Position numbers and translations under genes: made by a program
Shown: in pieces, positions 1-4,973 of the stretch
How the letters are laid out: the number at the start of each line of letters is the position of its first letter
Position numbering within the stretch: position 1 is the stretch's first letter
The notes under the pieces: model-generated
Databases searched by the model: none
What the model saw: the letters and a program-made list of their open reading frames with translations, nothing else
What the model was told of the DNA's origin: nothing
Source: Vulcanimicrobiota bacterium
Lineage (GTDB): Bacteria; Vulcanimicrobiota; Vulcanimicrobiia; Vulcanimicrobiales; Vulcanimicrobiaceae
Direction: 5' to 3'
Length of the DNA: 5,546 nt
Assembly (NCBI GenBank): GCA_019237435.1
Contig: JAFAHB010000168.1
Location: 1 to 5,546, forward strand

Positions 1-882
1 TACGAAGCGCATATGATGGCGGTCGCCGGGAACGATAACATCACCGACAAAACCGCACTCGTCAATTTCTCAACGCATGCCCCCAACGACTGCGATTCAC
101 CGCCCGGAACCAAAAGCTCGCTGGTGAACGAGCGTCGTCAGGTTGGCCTCGGCAACGGCCCGTTTCCGTGCTTCACGCAGTTCAACACGATGGCCGAAGT
201 GCTCGACGCGGCCGGCGTTTCATGGAAGTACTACATCCACCGGCACCTCGACGGCGGCATCTATTCACCCTTCGAGGCGATCTCCTACGTTCGCTACGGC
301 CACGACTGGAACGCCGACGTAATCGCACCCGAAACGCGGGTCCTTACCGACATCGCGCACGGGCGGCTTGCCGGGGTCACCTGGGTCACGCCCGACCGCT
401 ACGATGCCGACCTGCCGGGCATTCACAACGACCGGGGACCGTCGTGGGTCAGTTCCGTTGTCAACGCGATCGGCGAGAGCCCGTTTTGGAAATCTTCGGC
501 GATCATCATCATTTGGGATGAGTGGGGAGGCTGGTTTGACAACGCACCGCCCCCGCAGCTTGACTTTCGCGGGCTCGGCATTCGCGTTCCGTGCCTGATC
601 ATCTCGCCCTATGCCAAGAAAGGCGCGGCCGGATCCGGATATGTGTCGCATACCCAGTACGAGTACGCGAGCATTCTAAAGTTTATCGAAGAGGTCTTCG
701 ACTTGCCGCGCATTGGACGGGGGGCCGAAGGCTACACCGATGGACGAGCCGCCAGCCTGTCCGATGCTTTTGATTTCGGTCAACCGCCGCGCAGGTTCAG
801 GCCGTTTCACGCGAAGTATCCTGCGTCGTTCTTCCTTCACGCACACGAACCGCCGTCGGACGGTTCAGTCGACGACGAGTAG
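1..882 (+). CDS. Phosphoesterase family protein (AcpA / phospholipase C type), 5' end missing
   Basis: The reading frame is open from base 1 and ends in TAG; 293 residues are visible and the true start lies upstream. The codons before the first ATG (Tyr-Glu-Ala-His) fit the internal family segment around 'PAHxxxIAG', so the ATGs at 13 and 16 are internal. The family (Pfam Phosphoesterase, alkaline-phosphatase-like fold) hydrolyses phosphomonoesters or phospholipids, usually outside the cytoplasm. Numbering from the ATG at 13, family hallmarks are: a Cys-Asp stretch near 26-28; the 'LDAAGVSWKYY' segment near 64-74; the metal-site WDE at 168-170 followed by GGWFDN; 'SPYAKKG' near 199-205; 'SHTQYEYASILKFIEE' with His213; and the C-terminal 'DAFDFGQPP'. 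In Francisella AcpA the corresponding Asp-Glu pair binds the metal (from memory). The N-terminal metal ligands and any signal peptide are outside the window, so activity and export cannot be judged. It converges with the repressor gene, 21 bp apart. Confidence 0.9.
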   Translation, partial: YEAHMMAVAGNDNITDKTALVNFSTHAPNDCDSPPGTKSSLVNERRQVGLGNGPFPCFTQFNTMAEVLDAAGVSWKYYIHRHLDGGIYSPFEAISYVRYGHDWNADVIAPETRVLTDIAHGRLAGVTWVTPDRYDADLPGIHNDRGPSWVSSVVNAIGESPFWKSSAIIIIWDEWGGWFDNAPPPQLDFRGLGIRVPCLIISPYAKKGAAGSGYVSHTQYEYASILKFIEEVFDLPRIGRGAEGYTDGRAASLSDAFDFGQPPRRFRPFHAKYPASFFLHAHEPPSDGSVDDE

Positions 883-903
883 GAATAGACGAGGCCGCTG
901 AGC

Positions 904-1458
904 TTACGCTCCGTGCTTGTCGACGCCGTCAACCAGAATTCCGACGATGTTGGCAACGATCGGCTCCGGTGATGACCTCGGCGCTTCGTGACGCCAGTAC
1001 ATCGCCGCACCGACGAGCGCCGAGGTGATCAGCATCGCGGTGCAGTGTTCGAACCTCGGCAAAAGGAACTCGGTCAGCTGCGCCTCGATGGCGGCTTGAA
1101 ACTGCGGCTCGAAATCACGATCGATACGGCATTTTCGATGCGAACCCACGAACGCGAACACGTTGTTGCCGACGGCCACGAGCATCGCACGGGTATCGCG
1201 CGCGTCTAACGGATTGCCCTCGGCCAGACGAGCGGCGACTTCGTCGCGAATCATCGAGTCGAGTAGAGCAAACTTATCGGTAAAGTGCGAGTAAAACGTC
1301 GCGCGGTTTACCGTGGCGCGCTCGGCGATGTCTTGCACGCTGATCGATTCGAAATTTTTCTCGGATAGCAGCGAGGCCAACGCATCACGGATGAGCTTTT
1401 GCGTTCGCACTACGCGCGGATCGATACGCTGCGGACGCACGTCGGCGGCGACAGCCAT
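904..1458 (-). CDS. TetR/AcrR-family transcriptional repressor
   Basis: This 184-residue protein is typical in length for TetR regulators. Residues about 17-62 form the TetR_N DNA-binding domain: a first helix 'TQKLIRDALASLL', then 'SISVQDIAERATVNRATFYSHF' with the turn and recognition helix at about 41-59, and 'DKFALLDSMI' leading into the ligand domain. The C-terminal half (about 75-184) is helical and diverges, as expected for a ligand pocket; two cysteines (110, 139) lie in it. It is divergent from yceI across 140 bp holding overlapping promoter candidates and inverted repeats, so it probably represses yceI and itself; the ligand is unknown. The start is the ATG at 1458. Its upstream sequence is A-rich with no clear Shine-Dalgarno, so translation may be modest. 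The family is seen in the sequence; the target genes are inferred from position. Confidence 0.9.
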   Translation of the reverse strand: MAVAADVRPQRIDPRVVRTQKLIRDALASLLSEKNFESISVQDIAERATVNRATFYSHFTDKFALLDSMIRDEVAARLAEGNPLDARDTRAMLVAVGNNVFAFVGSHRKCRIDRDFEPQFQAAIEAQLTEFLLPRFEHCTAMLITSALVGAAMYWRHEAPRSSPEPIVANIVGILVDGVDKHGA

Positions 1459-1499
1459 CAGTTTTTCTTTTTCGTCGGGTAAGCGACACTTTGGCCAAT

Positions 1500-1526
1500 T
1501 TGTCGGTTGACGGGGATTGCCGACAA
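1500..1526. repeat. Inverted repeat TTGTCGG / CCGACAA in the tetR leader region
   Basis: Perfect 7-bp arms lie at 1500-1506 and 1520-1526 with a 13-bp spacer. The layout (7-bp arms, 13-14-bp spacer) matches the other inverted repeat in the same intergenic region at 1545-1572, although the arm sequences differ. It may be a secondary operator, or a hairpin in the leader of the repressor mRNA. Chance is not excluded. Confidence 0.35.
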
Positions 1527-1544
1527 GTGTAGTCTAGTCAACAC
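1527..1544. promoter_or_regulatory. Imperfect palindrome centred on CTAG, possible TetR operator
   Basis: The 18-bp stretch GTGTAGTCTAGTCAACAC is an imperfect palindrome centred on CTAG: GTGT pairs with ACAC, two inner positions also match, and two of the nine position pairs mismatch. Its size is usual for a TetR-dimer operator. It lies between the repressor start and the promoter candidates at 1551-1579. This is a positional inference only. Confidence 0.3.
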
Positions 1545-1572
1545 AAGGCGATTATACTACAACTGTCGCCTT
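1545..1572. promoter_or_regulatory. Inverted repeat AAGGCGA / TCGCCTT spanning both promoters, probable operator
   Basis: Perfect 7-bp arms (1545-1551 and 1566-1572) flank 14 bp that contain -10-like hexamers for both strands. Each arm is followed or preceded by a copy of AACACAAG (1540-1547 and 1573-1580), 33 bp apart or about three helical turns. A dimer or pair of dimers bound here would block the divergent tetR and yceI promoters together, the usual arrangement for an autoregulated TetR pair. The repeats are seen directly; the operator role is inferred. Confidence 0.5.
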
Positions 1573-1579
1573 AACACAA
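1551..1579 (-). promoter_or_regulatory. Candidate promoter for the tetR gene
   Basis: Read on the - strand, TTGTGT (1579-1574), a 17-bp spacer and a perfect TATAAT (1556-1551) form a sigma70-type promoter pointing at the repressor gene. Transcription would begin near 1544, leaving a leader of about 85 nt that contains the inverted repeat at 1500-1526. The -35 matches consensus mainly at TTG. Confidence 0.5.
1553..1558 (+). promoter_or_regulatory. Candidate -10 box for yceI
   Basis: TATACT matches the TATAAT consensus at five of six positions and overlaps the opposite-strand TATAAT used for tetR. No good -35 lies 16-18 bp upstream, so the promoter may be weak or need an activator. Transcription would start near 1565, about 34 nt before the ATG. 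Confidence 0.4.
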
Positions 1580-1598
1580 GAATCCGATAAGGAGTCCT

Positions 1599-2141
1599 AT
1601 GACCGCTCAATTGCAAGAAAAAACCGTCTACGCCGTCGACCCGGTTCACACGACCGTGGAGTTCATCGTCCGCCACCTCATGATCGCGAAGGTGCGGGGA
1701 CGATGCACCGCCTTCTCCGGACAGATCGAACTCGCGCCCGGCAGCGATCTCCCGGCCGGCATCTCCGCCACGATCGACGCCGGCTCGATCGACACGCGGG
1801 AAGAGCAGCGCGACGCGCATTTGCGTTCCGCCGACTTCTTCGACGTGGAGAAGTTCCCGCAGCTTATCTTCGAGAGCACTCGCATCGACGGAACGCCGCA
1901 AAGCTTTAGCATCGACGGCAGGCTCACGATCCACGGCGTCACGCGCGACGTAACGCTGAACGGCAGCTTCGGAGGTCGCGCTACGGACCCGTGGGGCGGC
2001 CTACGCGTCGGCTACGCCGCCCACGGCACCATCAATCGTAAGGACTTCGGCCTTGCGTGGAACGCCGCGATGGAGACCGGCGGCGTCGTCATCGGCGACG
2101 AAGTCCGCATCGAGCTCAACGTCGAGGCTGTGCTCGCTTAG
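1599..2141 (+). CDS. yceI: YceI-family lipocalin-like isoprenoid/lipid-binding protein
   Basis: The 180-residue protein has the length and motif order of the YceI family, an extended beta-barrel that binds polyisoprenoid or other amphipathic ligands. Visible hallmarks are 'VDPVHTTVEFIVRHL' (13-27), 'GQIEL' (41-45), 'SIDTREEQRDAHLRSADFFD' (63-82) followed by 'FPQLIFEST', 'LTIHGVTRDVTL' (109-120), 'INRKDFGL' (145-152) and the C-terminal 'VIGDEVRIELNVEA'. There is no signal peptide, so this copy appears cytoplasmic, unlike E. coli YceI. The ATG is supported by AAGGAG at 1589-1594, four bases upstream. It is divergent from the TetR gene and likely under its control. Ligand and pathway cannot be read from the sequence. 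Confidence 0.93.
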   Translation: MTAQLQEKTVYAVDPVHTTVEFIVRHLMIAKVRGRCTAFSGQIELAPGSDLPAGISATIDAGSIDTREEQRDAHLRSADFFDVEKFPQLIFESTRIDGTPQSFSIDGRLTIHGVTRDVTLNGSFGGRATDPWGGLRVGYAAHGTINRKDFGLAWNAAMETGGVVIGDEVRIELNVEAVLA

Positions 2142-2149
2142 CGTAAGCG
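2135..2149 (+). repeat. Short hairpin over the yceI stop codon
   Basis: CGCTTA (2135-2140) and TAAGCG (2144-2149) are perfect complements around a 3-nt loop, covering the TAG stop. No T-tract follows, so it is at best a weak terminator or a 3'-end stabiliser. Confidence 0.3.
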
Positions 2150-2169
2150 GCCGAGGACGTGCTTGCAGA

Positions 2170-2201
2170 GCTCCGAATCTGCAAATTTGGAGGATCGGAG
2201 C
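2170..2201 (+). promoter_or_regulatory. Hairpin enclosing the ribosome-binding site of the IPT membrane protein
   Basis: GCTCCGA (2170-2176) is a perfect complement of TCGGAGC (2195-2201). Two further pairs form if A2177 bulges out. The Shine-Dalgarno GGAGG (2189-2193) falls in the loop with its last base in the stem, and the ATG at 2202 follows at once. Such a structure could limit ribosome access. The pairing is seen; a regulatory role is inference. Confidence 0.3.
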
Positions 2202-3137
2202 ATGCAGCAACCCGACGAAGTGCCGCTGGGCGCGCCGGATCCGGCCATCGAAGCAGCCGGACCGCAACCGAAGACAACCCGATCGCGGCTAGTCCTCGGC
2301 GCCCTGATTCTGATCGGCGGCCTCGTCATGGTCTACGTGCTTTGGTCAATCTGGCCGGTCAAGATTTCGGAAGAGCCTAGCATCGGAGCCCACATCGCCA
2401 GTTGCGCCTACGCGTCGCCTCCGGCTCCCAACGCGCCGGCGACTGGGCCGCTCGCTTTCGATCCATGCGTGAGCGTCTTCGGATGGACGTTTGCAATCTC
2501 GCTGGAACTGCGGCTGCTTTGGATCGTCGGCTTGGCAGCCGCGCTCGGGAGTTTCGTTCAGGTCGCGACGTCGTTCTCCACATATGTCGGCAATCGAACC
2601 TTCGACTCGTCGTGGACGTGGTGGTATGTATTGCGAGCGCCCATTGGCATGGCTCTCGCCTACCTTTTTTACTTTGCGCTGCGAGGTGGCTTGCTCTCGA
2701 CCGGAACGACGGCCAGCGATCTCAGCGCCTTCGGCATTGCAGCCATCTCCGGACTCGTCGGTCTCTTCTCCAAACAGGCTGCCGACAAGCTCGAAGAGAC
2801 CTTCAAAACGCTCTTTAGCACGGCACCCGGATCCGGAGACGACCAACGCGGCGATAAGCTCAACATGACGCCGCAGATCGCGCAACTCGAGCCGTCAAGT
2901 GTCTCATCCTCGACCGCCCAACCGCCGCCCATCGTGATAACCGGAAGCGGCTTCACCGAAAACACGACGGTTCAGGTCGACGGTGAGACGCGCGACGCGG
3001 TTTACCGATCGACGACCGTACTTGCGTTTTCGCTTTCAAAAGACGAGCTTGTTGCGGGAAGAACCTACGCGATCACGGTAACCAACCCGGGACCGGGCGG
3101 CGGAACCTCCGCGCCCATCCCGTTGCAAATCACGTAA
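2202..3137 (+). CDS. Membrane protein with C-terminal IPT/TIG domain
   Basis: The protein has 311 residues from the ATG at 2202, chosen over an upstream TTG at 2163 because GGAGG (2189-2193) sits 8 bases before it. After a Pro-rich polar N-terminus with a basic patch (KTTRSR), hydrophobic segments lie at about 29-51, 98-120, 142-163 and, shorter, 176-189. The loop 52-97 carries two cysteines (68, 89) that could pair if exported. An amphipathic stretch 'KQAADKLEETFKTLF' (191-205) follows. Residues about 226-311 form an Ig-like IPT/TIG domain ('LEPSSV', 'VITGSGF', 'TTVQVDG', 'YAITVTNPGPGG'). The 'YVGNR' plus 'WTWWYVLRAPIGMALAYLFYF' core recalls a conserved family of unknown function. Whether the IPT domain faces in or out depends on whether the fourth segment crosses the membrane. 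It follows yceI by 60 bp, so co-transcription is possible. Function unknown. Confidence 0.85.
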   Translation: MQQPDEVPLGAPDPAIEAAGPQPKTTRSRLVLGALILIGGLVMVYVLWSIWPVKISEEPSIGAHIASCAYASPPAPNAPATGPLAFDPCVSVFGWTFAISLELRLLWIVGLAAALGSFVQVATSFSTYVGNRTFDSSWTWWYVLRAPIGMALAYLFYFALRGGLLSTGTTASDLSAFGIAAISGLVGLFSKQAADKLEETFKTLFSTAPGSGDDQRGDKLNMTPQIAQLEPSSVSSSTAQPPPIVITGSGFTENTTVQVDGETRDAVYRSTTVLAFSLSKDELVAGRTYAITVTNPGPGGGTSAPIPLQIT

Positions 3138-3165
3138 GCGGACGAGGTTACCTGGCGCGTTTTTT
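3138..3165 (+). terminator. Weak intrinsic terminator after the IPT gene
   Basis: An interrupted stem (GCG with CGC, and AGG with CCU around UUA) is followed by six T's at 3160-3165. The stem is short with an internal loop, and it overlaps the 3' end of the convergent basic-protein gene. The T-tract is the better half of the evidence. Confidence 0.3.
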
Positions 3166-3528
3166 CCGTGTAGCTGCTGCCTTACGCGCGGCGCTCTTCG
3201 CGACGCCGGTTCGTTTGCGCGTCGCCGCCGCTTTGCGGGCGCTTTGCTTGCGCCGCGGCTGCGGATGCACTCCGAGATCTTTCCACGACGTTTCGCCCAG
3301 CTCGATGCCGTAATAGCGTGCGGCCTTTTTGATGTTTGCGAACGCCAACTCGCGGTCGCTTTCCGGGACGTCTGTGACTTGATCGAACCGCGCCACGGCA
3401 TTGCGCACGTGCTTTGCATCGGTCAACGGTTCCTTACGCTGCTTGGGAAACGCATAGACGCTGTCGGGGAGATCGCTTTGCACCGTCAGCCGCCCATGTT
3501 TTTCGTGTGGTCGCCACGTCGTTCTCAT
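3148..3528 (-). CDS. DUF6582-like small protein with histone-like basic tail
   Basis: This 126-residue protein is read from the ATG at 3528; a GTG at 3546 would add six residues, and neither start has a clear Shine-Dalgarno. Residues about 18-87 ('LPDSVYAFPKQRKEPLTD', 'HVRNAVARFDQV', 'IKKAARYYGIEL', 'SWKDLG') match a small conserved domain that I recall as DUF6582, of unknown function. Residues 91-126 are almost entirely Lys, Arg, Ala and Thr, like bacterial histone H1-like tails, and contain ARKAAATRK twice (97-105 and 114-122). The two copies use different codons at eight of nine positions, so the protein sequence is what has been kept. A nucleic-acid-binding role is inferred from charge. 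It ends 10 bp from the convergent IPT gene. Confidence 0.85.
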   Translation of the reverse strand: MRTTWRPHEKHGRLTVQSDLPDSVYAFPKQRKEPLTDAKHVRNAVARFDQVTDVPESDRELAFANIKKAARYYGIELGETSWKDLGVHPQPRRKQSARKAAATRKRTGVAKSAARKAAATRKKRAR

Positions 3529-3567
3529 GGCAAGCTGATACCACACGACAACGTACGTGCAAACATG

Positions 3568-3596
3568 GATATACAGAGCGAACGGTGGACGGCCAA
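3568..3596 (-). promoter_or_regulatory. Candidate promoter for the DUF6582-like gene
   Basis: On the - strand, TTGGCC (3596-3591), a 17-bp spacer and TATATC (3573-3568) make a moderate sigma70-like promoter, placing the start near 3561, about 33 nt before the ATG. Apart from this and the ribosome site at 3716-3723, the 204-bp gap between the two divergent genes (3529-3732) shows little. I could not pick a convincing promoter for the lipoprotein gene. Confidence 0.3.
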
Positions 3597-3732
3597 GTGG
3601 GCTTGCCCCATGCGAGCGAGCGCCAGCCGCAACCAGATCCCCGCGTACCCACGGACCGGAGCCTTCAGGCTTTCTTCATCGCGCTTCTCTACGATGCGCC
3701 CATCGGCATCGAATGAAAAGGAGCGCCGTTGC

Positions 3733-4953
3733 ATGGGAATGTGCCGTCGGAACCGGCTGCAGCTCGCCGCAGTCATAGTCGTTGCAGTTTTGGCGGGATG
3801 CAACGCCGGATCGCAGGTCTCTCCGCCCGCCGCAGGCGCAGGCTCAACGACGCGCGCCGGCATAAGAAGTGCGGGCGCAGCGCTCGGACCGGTGCTCACC
3901 GCCGCCGGTGAGGGAACGATCACCGGCTGGGATGTGGACCAAACCGAAGACATCGGTCTGCTTTCGGCGGGTTACAACAACGGAACGCGCTTGGAAGCGT
4001 TCGATCTGAAGACGGCCAAGATTACAAAACTCGGCTCGTTTCAACCCGGCGGGCGCGGCAGCGTCACCCGTCAGTACATCGTCCTGAGGATTCTTGCCAA
4101 CGACGTGGCCCTCGTTGACGATCTCGATTTGCACTCGAAGGACTTCCAACGTACCGACACGTTTCCCACGGTGAGTCCCATATCCAGAGCGAAGGTGAGC
4201 GGCCGCTGGACTCCACTGCATCGTAAAAATCTGTTGGTCGACCCCAATGAAGGCTGGGTTGCCGTGAACCAGAGCACTACGACCAACGCCGTCATGGTCG
4301 ACCAAAACTTCATAGGGCCCAGGGGCGGCATTCACGTTTACATATCCGACATCGAAGCAAACACCTTTTCGCCGCAAGACAGACTGCTTCCGGATGAAGA
4401 GCTCGGTACGCCGATCCTCGTAGCTCAAGACACCGTAACGAGTCAGGTCATCGTGCCGATGCAAGTCTTCACCTATCCATTCAATCCCTTCGAAGCGCCC
4501 TCATTCGACGTCGACGACCGCAAGAGCGGCAAGCACGCCATTTTTTCACCGAGTGTCGGAAGCGGTTCCGTCATGGGAGTTGCCATCGACGAGACGACGC
4601 ACACGATGTGTACGACGACGTCCGAAGACTCGGACGTCGAATTCTACGATCTCAAAGCGAAGACCGGATTCGCCGTAGAGATGCCAGGCGAGGGCGGCGA
4701 AGGGTTTGGCGGCGGCGCGGTTGCGGTGGACGAGACGAACCATCTCTTCATCGTGACGCAGCCGAGCGCGCCGTCAGGCGGCTCCATCGTTTACATCTAT
4801 GACGAAAAAGGCAACGTGCAAGAGACGATAACGGGCTTCAACTTCCCCAACACGTTCTCGGCGGTCTTGGCCTACGTCGCGGTCAATCCGAAGCTGCGCA
4901 TCGGTTACGCGACCGGTCCCAACGCCGACCAGCTACAATCGTTCAGCTACTAG
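3733..4953 (+). CDS. Secreted lipoprotein, probable beta-propeller fold
   Basis: The protein has 406 residues from the ATG at 3733, with AAAAGGAG (3716-3723) 9 bases upstream. The frame is open further upstream to 3244, but that part is antisense to the basic-protein gene and lacks protein-like character. Residues 1-23 are a lipoprotein signal peptide: basic 'CRRNR', hydrophobic 'LAAVIVVAV' and lipobox LAGC with Cys23 as the acylation site, then a Gly/Ala/Pro/Ser linker. The mature part has repeating strand-rich units typical of YncE/NHL-like propellers: 'GWDVDQTEDIGLLSAG' with 'FDLKTAKI'; 'GVAIDETTH' (282-290) with 'FYDLKAKTG'; 'AVAVDETNH' (329-337) with 'YIYDEKGN'; and 'YVAVNPKLRIGYATG' from 381. 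No catalytic motif is visible; ligand binding or protein contact in the envelope is the likely role. It converges with the selenoprotein gene, their stop codons overlapping. Confidence 0.88.
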   Translation: MGMCRRNRLQLAAVIVVAVLAGCNAGSQVSPPAAGAGSTTRAGIRSAGAALGPVLTAAGEGTITGWDVDQTEDIGLLSAGYNNGTRLEAFDLKTAKITKLGSFQPGGRGSVTRQYIVLRILANDVALVDDLDLHSKDFQRTDTFPTVSPISRAKVSGRWTPLHRKNLLVDPNEGWVAVNQSTTTNAVMVDQNFIGPRGGIHVYISDIEANTFSPQDRLLPDEELGTPILVAQDTVTSQVIVPMQVFTYPFNPFEAPSFDVDDRKSGKHAIFSPSVGSGSVMGVAIDETTHTMCTTTSEDSDVEFYDLKAKTGFAVEMPGEGGEGFGGGAVAVDETNHLFIVTQPSAPSGGSIVYIYDEKGNVQETITGFNFPNTFSAVLAYVAVNPKLRIGYATGPNADQLQSFSY

Positions 4954-4973
4954 GGCAGCTCCTTGAACGATTG
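4936..4973. terminator. Perfect 10-bp inverted repeat at overlapping convergent stops, probable bidirectional terminator
   Basis: CAATCGTTCA (4936-4945) is a perfect inverted copy of TGAACGATTG (4964-4973). A nested AGCT/AGCT pairing (4945-4948 with 4957-4960) can extend the stem around the loop. The shared stop tetranucleotide CTAG (4950-4953) lies in the loop. The arms are coding in both genes and encode Gln-Ser-Phe with the same codons near each C-terminus. No T-tract follows on either strand, so termination would rely on the stem or on a factor. Position and symmetry favour a shared terminator. Confidence 0.6.

Noticed and set aside
517..537. WDEWGGWFDN variant of the phosphoesterase metal motif
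   Set aside because: The acidic pair is intact and I recall similar Trp and Asn variants as common in this family, so it is not evidence of lost activity.
265..651. 128-codon - strand frame inside the phosphoesterase
   Set aside because: It is antisense to a well-conserved gene and has no recognisable domain or ribosome site.
859..930. Imperfect long stem between the phosphoesterase and tetR 3' ends (GACGG/CCGTC and GTCGAC/GTCGAC arms)
   Set aside because: It has a loop of about 40 nt, an internal mismatch and common GC-rich words, so chance is likely.
2163..2201. TTG start for the IPT membrane gene 13 codons upstream
   Set aside because: The ATG at 2202 has GGAGG at 8 bases; the extra residues overlap that site and add nothing recognisable.
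3551..3558. ACGTACGT palindrome upstream of the DUF6582-like gene
   Set aside because: Eight bases with no partner site or known regulator nearby; too short to call an operator.
3658..3673. Small hairpin with tetraloop TTCA followed by a T-rich stretch before the lipoprotein gene
   Set aside because: Only four strong pairs plus wobbles, and there is no upstream + strand gene for it to terminate.
3244..3732. In-frame upstream extension of the lipoprotein gene (163 extra residues)
   Set aside because: It is antisense to the DUF6582-like gene, would bury the signal peptide inside the protein, and the ATG at 3733 has a good ribosome site.
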